Notes: a model not told the origin generated them from the sequence alone. A DNA stretch of 64,000 bases from Pseudoscleropodium purum (GCA_963969395.1 OZ017796.1:29564243-29628242); one strand, 5' to 3'. Numbered from the stretch's first letter, positions 11,439 through 24,246 are shown. Numbers and translations are program-made.

Positions 11439-14400
11439 CTATGGTGACAACATTTGTACATCAGGATTGATGTGAGTTTCGACTTTGGCAATGTCATTTG
11501 CCACACACATGGCATCATGGGTGCATCCTGATATGCCCTTTCTACCAAAACCAACCCCGTACAAGCCATGTGGACCTTTCCATCCATTGGGAAAATCCTT
11601 GAAGGGGAACCCATCTCTTTTAAACATGCCTCCATCTTCCTGGACATTGGGAGAAAATGCACATAAGTATTGCATACTCAAATCATATATTTCTTTTCAA
11701 CAGGATTTCAGTAAAATTAGACATGTTGTCTGAATTCACAGTCAATGTCGTAAGAAGGTCAACCTAGTCATCCTTGAGGGCACCCTGCAGTCTCAATGAT
11801 CATGGGGATCCTGCCGTCCAATGAGACATGGAAGGTTTTTTGTACGATCACTTTGGTCACAGGGGAGACCTCCTTACCGTATCATTTAAAAGGATTGTTG
11901 ATTGCAAGATTGTCTAAAAACTCCCCTCAAATATATGTTTTTTATTGAATATTATATTATATCATTCAACAGTCATAGAATATATGATTATTTGATTGAA
12001 TCTATCTACAGTTTGATACGCCTGTGCTGCAGTCAGATTGGTTTTTTCAATCATTACTCATTCCAACAAACATGCCGTGTGTATCTCTGCTTGTTCAATT
12101 AGTTCTTTTGAGACTCACCCCATTCAAATGAAATTAAACATTCAAATGTGTCACACTTCTTTAGTGATACCTTGAGCCAGTTGCCAACGGAACTGACGTA
12201 GCCTGTGGCCAGGATGATGGCGTCGAAGTTCTCTTCAACTCCATTCACAAATATGACCCCCGTTTTGGTTAGTCGATCAATTGCTGGCACCACCTGGATT
12301 CAACAATCACACCTGAACAAAATGAATTTCCAAGCACAATACTGAGAATCTTATATCCAATGCCACTCATATTTCTTTTATATTCCACAGAATTGTTTAT
12401 TTGCAGGGAGTTTTACCTAAAAGAAACCAGGGAAACCTCCCTACGGCTTACAAGGATTTAGGTTCGTTCCCAATGTTATCTAGAAGCTCTTCAACAAGTC
12501 CAATTTAAATGAAAACGCAAGTTTTAAACCCAAGTTTTAAATGAAAACCCAAGCATGCAAGCACTGATTTCAGAACGGATACATTACCTTGATGTCTCCG
12601 CTCTTCACTTTCGCCACCGTGCCCAGATCCAGCACCGGTGTGCGTCCCGTCCTGGCCTTCATTTGTAATGGGCCTTCCTTGGGTCTAACCAGACCATACT
12701 TGTCAGTGCTGCCAAGTGTGAGCCACGAGAAGAAAACCGCGCACTTGTCCACAAACCACTCGGGAAACACTTTGAGTAGCAGCAAAATGACTTGGAATGT
12801 CGAAATGTTGAGTCCGAACAAGTCCCGAGGCATCACGTGAAACTGCAAATTAATATAAAGTGTCACATAATTAGTCAAATTGGCAGAAATTTTTACACCA
12901 CAACAGTCCTCAGCAAGTCAAAAGATTCCCCAGAATAAAAGGCTAGTAAGACTGTAAGAGTCAAACCATTATGCACTTGTTAAAATTCTTCATCTTAAAC
13001 AAGCAGATAATTAATTATGCAACTTGTTAATCACTCATCATCTTAAACAGGCAGCCATGTATCGAGAAGCTCGATCCCTGTAGCTCCAGCTCGCTTCTCG
13101 ACTAAGGTTCTACTCAAACTTCCTCACAATACTGTAGTGTACAGTAGCTTTTGTCAATTTATGCAAAGCCCCCCCCACGTCCTGTGTGTTCAGAGCCAAC
13201 AAAAAGAAACCAACAAGCTACAGCTGGCCCTGCTACACTCCACACCAAACACGGCATCTGCATTGTTCAATAATGCTACAAATATCGACACTTTTCCGCT
13301 TGCCCAACTGAAATACTTACATCTATCCAAATCCTAGGTTTTGCACTTAATTGAATATTAAAAAAATTTACCATTTCGCAAATTCGGACAGTATACTTAT
13401 TAACCCATTGAGAGCATTGTGCTCTTGAACGTCAAGAGTTTGCCAATTCACAAATTATCCGATCATTATAGTCTATTAATTAATTAAACGAAATGCTACA
13501 GTTAGTGGATTCGATTTACAAAACAGAGAACCCACATGAGAACCCACATGCGCCATTAGAAAAGGTCGGTTCTAGAGGTTGACATAGTATACAGATTGTT
13601 TTGTTTGGAATGCAAAAGATGCATCTTTCACTGTAGAATTAGTAACTCAACTATGCATATGACTTGAACGAGATGCTATATATAGTTAGTGGATTGAAAT
13701 TGCAAAACCCAGCACCCACGTATCCCAGCGGAAAAGGTTCTATGTAGCTACTGTAGTAGTTGATATAGTATACAGAATGATTGTTTTGTATGCAATAGAA
13801 AAGCTAGATGCAGTTTTCACTGTAGTACATGAATCGGTGTGAAATTTAGAAGAAGCGGAGGCACTGACCAGACTGTGAGCAGAGTTAGTGAAAGATGCAT
13901 CTTTTCCAATGCAACTATGCGCATGAATTAATTGGACGAGATGCTATTGTTAGTGGATGGAATTTGCACAGCACAACACAACGCCGCGCCGTCGTATCCT
14001 AGTGGAAAAAGTCAGTTCTAGTGGTTGACATAGTAAACAACAAAAAGAAATTCGCAATAGAGAAGCTAGATGCAGCTGTCACTGTAGTATTCGGAGTTCA
14101 TCTATTATCCATGCATAAGAATTTTATATTAATAGCAAGGCACTGACCAGACTGCGAGTAGTGAGCCAGGGTCGAGCGCCGAAGTTGGCCAAGTCGAGCG
14201 CCACCTCCATACCCGTGTTCCCCGCTCCCACTACCAACACTTTCTGGTTCACATACTTCGCTCCATTCCGATACACCATGCCATGGCTCACCTCGCCTCT
14301 AAACTTCGCCTCACCGAACAACCTCGGCACGTAAGGATCCGCATTCTCTCCCGTCGCCACCACCAATGACCGCGACACGAACTCCACCACGTGCAAATCC

Positions 14401-14840
14401 TCCTCCTCAATTTCGCAATTCTTGTTCGGTTTCTTCTGCTTTGCTGTGACGATCCACAATCCTCTTTGGGTTGAAAACTCCGCGCTCGTCACAGTGGTGT
14501 TGCACAAGGGCTCAATGCCGAAGTGGAGACGGTAACGCTCCAAGTACGAGATGAACTGCTCGCGCGAAGGGTATTGGGGGTACGAATCGGGCATGGGGAG
14601 GAGAGGCAAGTTGCAGAAGTGCTTGGGGAGGTGCAAGTGGAGACGGTCGTAAGTGCGGTACTTCCATAGGGAAGCGACGCAGTCCTCACGTTCTAGGATG
14701 AGAGATGGAATGGAGGCGCGGGACAAGCACGCTGCGGTGGCGAGGCCTGAGGGTCCGGCGCCGATGATCAACACGGGCAGAATACTCTTTTCATCGCCGT
14801 CAAGCTTCATCGCTGCTGGAGAATCTGGCATTCGGGACAC
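11439..14840 (-). CDS. YUCCA-type flavin-containing monooxygenase, four exons
   Basis: Exons in transcript order are 14840-14148, 12842-12588, 12293-12171 and 11639-11439, all in phase 0, giving about 423 residues, normal for YUCCA. The FAD-binding motif GAGPSG is at residues 27-32 and the NADPH-binding motif GAGNTG at 205-210. LVVATGENADPYVP (about 159-172) and ILATGY in exon 3 are the family's ATG and FATGY-type motifs. Exon 4 carries the C-terminal FPNGWKGPHGLYGVGFGRKG block. YUCCA enzymes convert indole-3-pyruvate to indole-3-acetic acid, the main auxin route, in the cytosol or at the ER. Splice sites are GT-AG (donors GTCAGT, GTAATG, GTATCA). No break is seen. A start at Met4 or Met11 is possible because M1, M4 and M11 are all before the conserved region. 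The paralogue number cannot be assigned. Confidence 0.93.
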
Positions 14841-15085
14841 TATTCCTGCACTTGATGGATGGGAATTCGGCGAAATCGAAAAGCTTTTAGCATAGGCACT
14901 GGGCGAATTGGATCAAAAGTTTGAGCTAGCGCTGATCTACATCAAATTGTACGCAGCGATGACTCCTTTGCTACTAACTTAGAAGCCTGCTCAGAAGCTG
15001 CAGAATTGAATGGCAGAACATTTAGAGACTTGAAGAGCATTGAAGCGCGAGCTAGCACATGGAGAGACCTCTAATTGCGAGTTTC

Positions 15086-15092
15086 TTTTATA
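15086..15092 (-). promoter_or_regulatory. Candidate TATA box of the YUCCA gene
   Basis: TATAAAA reads on the minus strand about 246 bp upstream of the YUCCA start codon, a reasonable distance for a promoter with a 5' leader of about 200 nt. Based on motif and spacing only. Confidence 0.3.
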
Positions 15093-18000
15093 GTGATCCA
15101 GATAGTGAGCCTCGCTGTGTCAAAGGTGTGGAAACTACTAGTAGTAAGCCATGCCTCGAGTGCCCACTCAGGTGAAGGCCACACTTGCGCTTGTTCTTCA
15201 TCATTTCCAGAAATTGCACGACATTGGAAGATAGGGACACACATGATATCTAGAATCAGTGTGATGAAACCAGTGTACGTCCTGTCTAATGTCTAGATAG
15301 CTGCTGATCTGAGCCACGATCGCTTGCTTGATCTAGCCGTCTAACTTAGTGACCCGAGTGAATGCGACATTTCGCTCGATTGACAGGTATTGTTGCAATT
15401 GCACGAAGATGCCTGACCACAATGATCGACTGAGTATATACCGTTGCTAGATTTGGGGAGGGCTCAGATTATATTGCCTTGGATTTGCACTCATCATACG
15501 ATCAATCTATCGCTATATACCCCACGTCCGGGCCGGCCATGTCGCGATCACTCACTGACTAAGCCTGCAGGCGCTTGGATTAGCTAGATCACTCACTGAC
15601 TACGGCTTCAATGACGAATGACTTTGCCAGTGAAGGAAACTCGACACCTCCTCTGTGGGCCCTGTCGAGAACTTTGGGCTCCACTCGGTCGAGTCGCTCG
15701 TCCCAAGCTACAACGACCCATCGCCTGCAGAGGAAGACAGCCGGAGACCTCTTCTGCGTGGGAGGATATTTTGGAAGAAATTTATATCCTCCCCAGGTGC
15801 TAATTAAATGGCAGATTTCAGGAAAATTTGCAGTCCAATTTGCAGACTTTCAGTTCACGTACTAGTGAAACCATAATCCGAGGGAAATTACCACATGGCC
15901 TCCAGGTGAGGGCCTTCGACTGAGACCTCGATCAGAGCTGTACTACCCACTCTCCTGGTTTTGGGAAATCTTTGCACTTGCACACGACAATTCCAAAACA
16001 AACAACCATTTCAACCATTTCAAATATGACTAGTACACGCCGTCTTTAACGAATTAATATGACTATTGATACCAGTTCAGTGAATTGATACCGTTGTGCA
16101 TTCAGTGAACTGTTGTAGTGAACTGTTGCAGACTTTTCGTTCCCTACCTCTACTGGAGACATGATCTGTAGGAAATTACCCACCAGAAGCCCCCTCACAT
16201 GGCCTGAGGGTTTTCCTTCAACCTCACATCTACACAACCTCCAGGTTTTCTTCGCTCGATCTGTGCACATCACCATTAATTAGTGCTACAAAACCATTTC
16301 ACAACTAAATATGACACTTCCACGTCATTTTCCATGCCACGCATGCAAAGAATATGACTATTGATACCAATTCCGTGGAACTGATCGATACCCCATCCGT
16401 CATTCAGTGCATTGGATCTTAAATTCCGATTAGTTTAATCAAGCGATTTGAATATCATAATCGCTCCGATCCTGCGCGCGTAGGGGCAAGGTTCGCAACA
16501 GTCAATGAGACAAAGCCCGGGTGCATGCCCCCTGGCCTAGCTAGCTACAGTAGCTGGCTAGCTTCCGTTGGCAGCACTAGCACCGTCGACGGAGTGCCGA
16601 GCGAGCATTAGAAGTTAAGGCGGATCGAGCCCTGGCCTGTTGATCTCGTCAAGGTCTCGCCGTGGCCCCTCTAGCACCAGATGGCTGGCGGACTCTTCTC
16701 CCCTCTCGATCCGTCCGTCCGTCCTTCCTGGGCTTTTCTTTTTCATGGGAACTTTCCGTCCGGCCTTCAATGGAGACTACAGTACTGCCGGCGTTGGGAA
16801 GTGGGAAAGAACAAGCCTGGGGAGCTCCCTGTCGACGGAATTACAGGTACGTCACCGGGGCAATCATTGTTGCGCACCTTCTCGACGCGACGCCCTTCGC
16901 TTGACTGGAGAATGGAGAAAGAATGTTGGCGAGGGAGGGGTTGGGAACAACTGTAACGAAGGTACGGTCACTTCTGTTGTTGCCGGCTAGCTCGGGGATC
17001 ATGGTGGTGAAAAGCGGCAATGACGCACATTGAACCCTGAAACAAAACAAAACCAACAAACTGTTGCAATTGGTGGTGCCCAACGGGAATCAAAAATCTC
17101 TCCTTGTGAAGCCGTGCCTGGGTGGGTATTGCTTCTTGACCGAGGTTTGTGCAGGCGGTCAGCTACGGCATATAAAATTTGATCAATGAACGATGCTTGG
17201 ACTTTACAGCCTAGAATTGGGACTTGGGAGGGAGTGCTGGGCAAGCCTCTTAACCCCTTAATGCCTCAACCCTTTTTCAATTTTTTGCACATTTTGGCTT
17301 ATATCTGTTTAGAGAAATATCATTTACTGCAATTTCATGAATTTGGTCTTTAAGGAAGGTTGGCTTTTCAAGATTCAAGTATTACATTGGATGAATGAAA
17401 AGTTTATTGGACTACACAGCTCCTAGAAGCATTTTGTTCATTGTCCAGAAAGTGAACCCCCGCACGCTTAAAGGTTAAGTAGTCACTTACTACTAAAGTG
17501 CATCCAATAGGTTGAAAGCAAGAACCAAGATTTCTTTTTTGCATTTCAAAGCTATTCTTTGGTCAATGTTAGATTTTGGAGGACAAGTAGATTTTGTGGG
17601 CATGGTCATACTTCGGTTTTGTGTATCACGAAAAAAAAAAAGATTGGTTGAAACATTCTTGAAGGAAAGTCTAAAGCCACTTTTTGTCAAAGATGCACTT
17701 AAAACCAAGTCCCTTGGGCTTGGCCTATCAACTATCATGTAACAGTTGTGTTTTCAAGAGAAAAATGCATCGTTTTCTAGGTGGAGAATGTTCTTTTTGC
17801 TTTGTATTGACTCAAAATACTTCTAGATATTATTTTTGTTCTTTATAATCATGCTTTATTCATTTAGAAGCTTCAAAGTAAGGTAGTGGTGGTGGTGGAC
17901 ATTGTTGAATGCATAGAAAAGGTAAGGTAGAACCATTGGAAATCTCTCATTTATACTCATTTCAATTATCAACTAGTAGAGACAAGATTAATGTGGAGTT

Positions 18001-18187
18001 TAGTTTTTTTTTACTTGTAAATAAATTGAAATGAGATTTTTTTTTCAAAAAGTGAATTCATTAAAAGAAATGTAGGCCCTCAAAGTGCCCTCTAAAGTGC
18101 CCTTAATTGGAAACCTTAATTAGATTTAAATGCGTATTTGTAAAGGAAGAAATGATATTTTTTTCTATTTTCCACCTATTTTTAAGA
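15093..18187. other. YUCCA upstream region and intergenic DNA, no gene seen
   Basis: This GC-moderate then AT-rich stretch lies upstream of the YUCCA gene. Several open frames overlap near 16.6-17.0 kb, where base composition is GC-richer, but none resembles a known protein and they contradict each other in frame. No RNA gene was recognised. Confidence 0.5.
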
Positions 18188-18545
18188 TCATGATGTTTAC
18201 ACAGTTGTATGCCTTTTGTTGAACAATGGGACATTGGGTACTCTTTGTCATTCAAATCCTTAGTACATTGAGGGACTATTTTATATGGAAAAGGACAAAT
18301 TTGGTGCAATTAGTGGCTCATGATGTTTGTATAATGAAATGCTTTTTATTGGACAATGAGACACTAGGTACTTCTTGTCATTTGAATCCTTGGTACTATG
18401 AATGAATTCATTATTTTGAAAAGTTCATGGGTACATGATGCTCACGATGTTTGCAAAATGAAATACTTTTTATTGTACAATTAAACATTATGTACATTTT
18501 GTTATTTGAATTCTTAGTACCATTAGTGAATTCTATATAATCTTG
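18188..18545 (+). repeat. Three diverged tandem repeats of about 125-130 bp
   Basis: Copies start at 18188, 18318 and 18442 with TCATGATGTTT, TCATGATGTTT and TCACGATGTTT. Each continues through an ATG-CTTTTTATTG-ACAAT block, a GTAC-TTGTCATTTGAATCCTT block and a GTAC block. Divergence between copies is large, so this is an old duplication in non-coding DNA. Confidence 0.75.
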
Positions 18546-19252
18546 ACAAGTGCATGGAAACTTGACCAAATTCATACAAGGTGGTCATACAATTATGTAG
18601 ATATTTGTGTACCTAGGCTATCATCTCTAGGACTCTAGCCTTCAATAAATAGCTTTGCATATTAACTCTTAAGGGGCTCTCTAAGGGTTCAAACTTTTCC
18701 TAATGTTCAAGGAGACTTTTGTAATTTTTGTGAATTTTCAAAGTTAAGACTTGAAAATTGAAACATATCTTGTGCAAAGTGTAAAGTTAAAAACATTCTA
18801 TAGTGATTTTAGTAACACTTAAGAAAATTTCAAAAGAATGGATTTGAGAGACAAATGTGTTTAAATATTTTTCTTTTATCAACCATTAAATGTTGGCGAT
18901 TTTATTGTATTTGTGTAATACACTTATTTATGATACTAGGTAATAAAATCATAAATTATAAATTATAATTTAAAAAAATTATTTAAAATTTTTTTTAGTA
19001 TTTCGAACATATTTAATAAGAAATAAAATATTGATATTCTATAATTATACTCATTACTTCATGATTCTATCTCAATATACTAAAATTTAAATTTAAGTCT
19101 TGAAAGGGACATTGCTTATAGAAATTAGAAAACTTTGTGAGGACTAATATAGTATGTATTTCATTTAATGTTGTAAGATGAAAATTATATGTTTTATAGA
19201 TGCAATAGAGGATCCTTTTTTTATTTTTTAAAATAGACATAGTTAATAACCT

Positions 19253-19306
19253 ATATTTAACTAATTATGGACAATTGCACAAATTATGGACAAATTCATA
19301 GTCCAT
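19253..19306 (+). repeat. Left terminal inverted repeat
   Basis: The outer block 19253-19274 matches the reverse complement of the right end over 22 bp. An inner block at 19281-19306 (AAATTATGGACAAATTCATA, then GTCCAT) repeats the AATTATGGACAA core and matches the rest of the right end with one mismatch. The left end therefore carries a short tandem duplication of the TIR core that the right end lacks. Confidence 0.8.
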
Positions 19307-19489
19307 AGCCACATTAAAAAAGGTAGAGAACATGCTTCAAATGATTAAAAAGTGTCGGTAGCCCACCCACACCTTGTTCAGAAGAACCGAGGGTACAAAA
19401 AAAAAGTGGATTGTTGTATTTTGGACCGGTTTTTATGCAATAGCAGAACCGGTGCCTATGACCGTGCACCCATCCTGTGCCCATTGACA

Positions 19490-19510
19490 TATAGGCTAGC
19501 AGCCGATAAG
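19490..19510. repeat. Diverged palindrome copy
   Basis: TATAGGCTAGCAGCCGATAA differs from the 19-bp consensus at a few positions. It is the outermost recognisable left-hand copy. Confidence 0.5.
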
Positions 19511-19832
19511 ACAGCACAGTAAAGTGCGCAAAACCAAAAAGCAGGACAACGAATATGAAAGATAGAGAAATGAGCAAATCGCCTGTGCACTGAAGATAAA
19601 ATAGTTGTAACATGGTCCCCATAGGAGATTCAAATAAATTTGATTTGTCAGCAGCCAACGGATACATATTAAAAATGTCAAAACTGACTAGTCATAAGAC
19701 TTATAGTCACAACCTATAAGATATGAAGGCACATCCACAAATGAGTAAGTATTGTGGATATGCATGTAATCATCCTGAAGTGAAAACATCCTGTTCAAGA
19801 ACCATGCGATCGACATGCAGCGAAGCCCTTAG

Positions 19833-19851
19833 TATCGGCTGGCAGCCGACA
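19833..19851. repeat. 19-bp palindrome, left flank of the DUF7869-like gene
   Basis: TATCGGCTGGCAGCCGACA; one mismatch to the perfect palindrome TATCGGCTG-G-CAGCCGATA. It lies downstream of the DUF7869-like gene. Confidence 0.9.
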
Positions 19852-19917
19852 CCTGCAACGAGGACTCGGATCCGTCTAGCAATTTGATGGTGATACAACT
19901 CCAGAGCTAAACTATTG

Positions 19918-19936
19918 TATCGGCTGGTAGCCGATA
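19918..19936. repeat. 19-bp palindrome just after the DUF7869-like stop codon
   Basis: TATCGGCTGGTAGCCGATA with one mismatch. It begins 16 nt beyond the minus-strand stop codon at 19953-19955, in the presumed 3' UTR. Confidence 0.9.
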
Positions 19937-22018
19937 GGTCCGAGGCGATATGTCAGTAATCCTCTCCGCCCTCGTCTGCATCTATGTCCAAAGCTGCCCC
20001 CGCGGCCTCCAGATTCGCAATCGCAGTAGCAACGGATGCCTCCAGGATGACATGAGATGTGGGAGGTCCTTTCTTTGCATGCGAGGGCATTCTGTGCGAG
20101 TACAAGACAATGTTGACATAGACCATCTGCGGAAGACAGAGTTCCTTGTGCCATCTTTGGGTCCAGCACTCCCTCGCAATGAGCGCTTTTGACTCCCTCT
20201 TGGCTTTCATCAGAGTCCACCACTCAATTTTAAAATTACCATATGTGGGCCCCGGAGACATGTCCACACATTGGAGTACCCGTCCTAGCCAGACAGGCAG
20301 ATGATTGTTGTGACATGGTCGACAAAGAACAAAGTCTCCAAGCAGAACATCCCTGAATGGATTGAATCTCAAGCACGGCCTGTCCTTCGTAGGTCCGCAG
20401 TATGGAGTGGGGTCCCTTCGTCCTTCGGAGTGGTGTCTACTGAATAATTCTCCTCCGCCCCCTTGTCTACAAAAGTGGACGTGTGATCTCTTGTCCAGTC
20501 AGAGAGCGGCCATAATCCTTCTTGAAGCAATGTAGGAGTTTGAGGCAGCGCCAATTGATCTCCGATTGAATTCTTTCCCAGTAAGCCACACAGCCTGCCA
20601 TTTCCTGTGTGTACCGTCTATCTCTGGCCATTCCCGATTTCCAGAACTCAATGAACTTTGCTATTCCGTTTTTGATGAATATCTGTTTCTCATTGCACTC
20701 TGTAGCCCTTGCGACTTCCTTTTCTGCATTTTGCCTTCTGGTATTAATGTCCACATTCCCCCAAAGTGCCTTGAACGGCACAGGTCGAGGGTCCCCCTGT
20801 GGAATATTGGGTTGTCCATTTTCGTCCGCTGTCCACATTTTGACAGGTGCGCCAGGAGGCAGCCACAAAGAATCTGTGGCCCTGAGCTTGTACTTCATGA
20901 CCGGCCATCCATGATCCACACCATCCTCCATGACGTAGAACTTGAAGAGGTGTTTATCTCCGAGCCCGATGATTTTGTTCACCCTATCATGATGGAAGCC
21001 CTTGAAGTATGATTTGAAGTCCGCCACTTCTTGCACGAACTCCGGAATGAAGGCTACAGTCTTCTGTGAATCCATGAACACCTTCATGAGATCCGCAAGT
21101 ACGTATGTGTTCTTCCTTTTGATCAGTTTAGAGAGATAACTGAAGTGCGCATCAGTGTCCTCGTGCGTATGCCCGACAATAAGGAACCCCACTGAAACTT
21201 CCTTGAATATGCGCCTGGTAGTGAGCAGTGAGCAGAAAGCCATGAAGAATCGATTTTGTTGTCCTTTGCTGAATTGTCGAGTTGCAAGAACAGTTTCCTC
21301 GGAAGTGGGACCTGAGGTCGTTCTGGTCTCGCTGCGTCGATCACCATGTCCGAGGCCTGCGGGATTGACGAGTTGCATCTCGATTTCCCATGAAGCAGAG
21401 CCTCGAAGAAGGTGTTTAGCGGTGGAGTCGAGAAGAGGATCTTGGACTCCCGAACAGGTGGTAGTTCTAGGGCCCTGAGGACCCTGCAGATGGACGAAAT
21501 TGTGAAATTTGAATCCCCAGGCTAGAGTGATGTGGAGTAATGTGCATACGCGCCATCTCCATGTCCATGTGTGAGCAATCCAGTACACGAGATTGGTATT
21601 TGCCCTAGCCCTGCGGTGGCCTTGGTGATGCGCTACATCCTCGGAATGGCAGTCTTTGTGGTGTCCATTTTGTCATGAATAATGCAGAGGAACTCTGATG
21701 GATTTTGCACCGACTGCGCGGTCCATCCACTGTATACATTTCTACAAGCGCGCTGGTAATTGAGATGTCTCTCTCTGTCGTCGACCAGGGCCTGCCACTC
21801 ATCACAACCTCTTGGATACTTTGCAATGAACTCTACCAGGAAGTCACATTCTGTGCATTTTGAGAAATTGCTCCCTATGGCCTTAACCTCTACGTTTTTG
21901 AAATGAGCATTCCGAAGGCGGCTGATAGCAGACTGCGAGACCGGCTTCATATTGCATATTCCATTGACCTGAAGAACATGACTTCATGGATGAGTTTCCA
22001 TGGAAGACTATAGAGTTG

Positions 22019-22037
22019 TATCGGCTGGCAGCCCACA
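22019..22037. repeat. 19-bp palindrome in an intron
   Basis: TATCGGCTGGCAGCCCACA, two mismatches in the right arm; lies inside the intron 21969-22170. Confidence 0.85.
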
Positions 22038-22106
22038 GAACTGCAAATGACGGCCTATAGAAAGGAAAGATCAATGGCTTCTACATTCAAAGTCCAGACA
22101 TGATTG

Positions 22107-22125
22107 TATCGGCTGGCAACCGATA
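22107..22125. repeat. 19-bp palindrome in an intron
   Basis: TATCGGCTGGCAACCGATA, one mismatch; second copy in the same intron as 22019. Confidence 0.9.
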
Positions 22126-23391
22126 AAAGGACTTTTCTACTGTAGACGAAGAGGCAGATGATGGACTTACATAATTGACTTGTTCGCGCATGTGATCCCA
22201 ATTCATTGCAGAGGGGAGGACCTTGAGATTGTCGACGCGTTTATTTCCAACCATTCTAAACTCGTTTGGCATTTTGTCGGCATTGTTGTCGATGATCGTT
22301 CTGAGGGTTGCTTGAGCTTGGATTGTTTGTGGCCGTGGCCGTCGGGCCCTCGCATTTCCATGCGAGCCGTTAACGGATCCTCCCACGGCCGCAGCCTTGT
22401 AAACATGATAGGCCGACCTCGATACCCCGTGAATGATATACCATGCGTTCTCGCAGACGTCTGTATTTGCAAGAGTAATGAATTTTTTTCCTGGAATAAC
22501 CCCTGCATGAAGCTGACTCTACACCGCATACGCTACCTCCCTCCTACTCTCGAATGTGCAAGCGAAGAACTTTCGTCGTATAGACCTCGTGTCCTCCCAG
22601 GGAAATGTCTGGCAGCATCTGAGCTTACAGCACTTCTGTGAGCTGACCTTACGTACCTCCGTCTCCGAGGTCTTCATTTGCAGCTTGGATTGGCTTTCGT
22701 GATCCTTGGGAATCACCCTTCTGCGCACAGAGCGGTATGGATTCCTCGGTACCCCCTGCATTCCGTTATCGTCCGACTCATTCAATAGAGCAGCCTCTGA
22801 GCAGAGCGTGACAATTTCAGATAGTAGCCTTCCACCCTCCAACCTTGTGTGTGTGAGCCTCCAGCGCATGGTTGTCATTTGCAGTTCGTCATTGTCCGAT
22901 ACGAACATGACCCCGACATCCGTGTCGCCCAAGACGCCATCATCGCAGGCCTCATTTGGTAGGCAGACTTGGATCATGGCTCTTCCGAGAACCGAGAAGT
23001 CGTCATTGAGAAGTTCACAATATTGATTTCTCTAGAGTGATCTATCTGGGATTGGAAGCCCAGCTTGCATTCCATCCGGATGGCCATTATCTCCACTTTG
23101 AGTATCAGTTCTAAACGCGTCCGAATGATCCATGCTGTCAGCAACACTTGTGTTGGACACGGCAGTGCCAGAGGTACTGTAACCATGAACATCGCGGTGA
23201 TCCTCTGCAGACCCGCGGCTGTCATTGTCGGACGAATAGAGCCTATCATCTTGCTCGTCTTCATCTGATGCAGTAAGAAGTACTCGCTGTGTTCCTGGAT
23301 CACATAATTCTACCTATACATCATTCGAACTCCCACCACTCTCATAGTTACCATCGACTTGAGCCTGCATGAAATGGGTCGCAGGTTCTCT

Positions 23392-23410
23392 TGTCAGCTG
23401 GCAACCGACA
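23392..23410. repeat. 19-bp palindrome, possibly in a short intron
   Basis: TGTCAGCTGGCAACCGACA, a diverged copy. On the minus strand it follows AAG|GTTGTC and precedes ATGCAG|GC, so it could lie in a 48-nt intron that also stays open when read through. Confidence 0.7.
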
Positions 23411-23745
23411 ACCTTGGTTATTGGGACGGAGGTCTCGATTGGTTTGACCTTATAACCACTCCAGAGTATTTTGAATCCAACACAGCGTTTGAGTGTCATG
23501 AATTCAGGAATCTCGCAATAAGCACTCTGATCCTAGAAATCATCGACGACGTGCAGTAGCTTCACAACGAGGAAGAAGCTGTGTGGAACGCGAAAGCCTT
23601 CCGAGTAACCCTTCGGAGAGCATTGTACAATTGTACCTACACCAGCATACAGCAGATCCGTGCCCATAGTCTGCAGTAGTGAGACATCCATATTGATAGT
23701 GAGTGACAGGAATTGTTGTATGGGTTTTTCATCTTTGACCACTTG

Positions 23746-23764
23746 TATCGGCTACCGGCCGACA
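23746..23764. repeat. 19-bp palindrome between two coding segments
   Basis: TATCGGCTACCGGCCGACA, diverged in the centre. It lies between the N-terminal unit and the next open segment of the DUF7869-like gene; a splice pattern around it is not clear. Confidence 0.75.
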
Positions 23765-24162
23765 CCAGTAGAAGAAGACCCTTCAGACTCTGCATGGGGA
23801 TAGATGTTCTCTGCCTCCCACACGATTGACCTTCCCGGGCAGTGTCGCAGGAACACCATGTCTCCCTCAGGAAACGGAAGAGGCATATCAAGGTTATTTG
23901 GAACGTCTAGGATATGAACGCGTACGAGGTAGGGATCGTGGCTCACCACCTTTTCTACGACTGCCCTTCCGGAGTAGTATAATCCTTCCAGTATAAGAGC
24001 CACAACAACTCCCTTCTGCATTTTCAGTCTTCCCGAGCCTCCATTTTTCGTGAATGCCTTAATAGGACTCGCACCCGATGTCCAATCATCAGATCCACTC
24101 ATGATTTGAAATCGGAGTCAGAACCCACAATGTCGGAATCTCTGTCAGACCCGTGATGACCT

Positions 24163-24181
24163 TATCGGCTGGCAGCCAATA
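24163..24181. repeat. 19-bp palindrome in the divergent promoter
   Basis: TATCGGCTGGCAGCCAATA, one mismatch; about 60 bp upstream of the minus-strand start at 24102. Confidence 0.9.
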
Positions 24182-24227
24182 CGTCTGTGTACCTGGTGCT
24201 TCACGACCTTCCTGGTACAAAAATTGG

Positions 24228-24246
24228 TATCGGCTGGCAGCCGATA
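24228..24246. repeat. Perfect 19-bp palindrome in the divergent promoter
   Basis: TATCGGCTGGCAGCCGATA: two 9-bp arms that are exact inverse complements around a single central G. Confidence 0.97.

Larger units (their letters stand above)
21969..22170 (-). other. Intron of the DUF7869-like gene with two palindromes
   Basis: Donor TAT|GTAAGT at 22170 and acceptor TTCAG| at 21969 join QVNY to VNGICNMKP in phase. The 202-bp intron contains palindrome copies at 22019 and 22107. Confidence 0.75.
19953..24102 (-). pseudogene. DUF7869-type transposase-like gene, broken
   Basis: The gene reads from ATG at 24102 to TGA at 19953-19955. In order it shows an N-terminal unit of unknown type (to about 23766), an acidic linker, a Cys-rich segment (KCCKLRCCQTF, near 22.6 kb), CENAWYIIHGVSRSAYHVYK and SHGNARARRPRPQT (22.3-22.5 kb), a well-supported intron at 21969-22170, CTECDFL and IIHDKMDTTKTAIP (21.65-21.9 kb), GLLTHGHGDGAYAHYST (about 21.55 kb), LFLQLDNSAKDNK (about 21.27 kb), VGFLIVGHTHEDTDAHFSYL (about 21.17 kb) and a C-terminal GDFVLCRP/VWLGRVL/EWW block that resembles a BAH-like end. 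The LQLDN and GHTHEDxD motifs are typical of the DUF7869 family, probably an RNase-H-like transposase or integrase fold (inference). Breaks seen: in-frame stops at 23533, 23314, 22519, 21633 and 21522 (lowest base of each codon); a one-base loss in the A-run near 21255 just after the DNSAKDNK motif; and two more frame changes near 20.46 and 20.42 kb. The TAG at 21522 sits where a Trp codon is plausible. The gene is non-functional as it stands. Confidence 0.75.

Noticed and set aside
16640..16990. Overlapping open frames on both strands in a GC-richer patch
   Set aside because: Three or more frames are open at once with Pro/Arg/Ser-rich random composition and no family motif; this is a composition effect.
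20566..21478. Plus-strand open frames opposite the DUF7869-like gene
   Set aside because: They are shadows of the minus-strand coding sequence, which carries the recognisable motifs.
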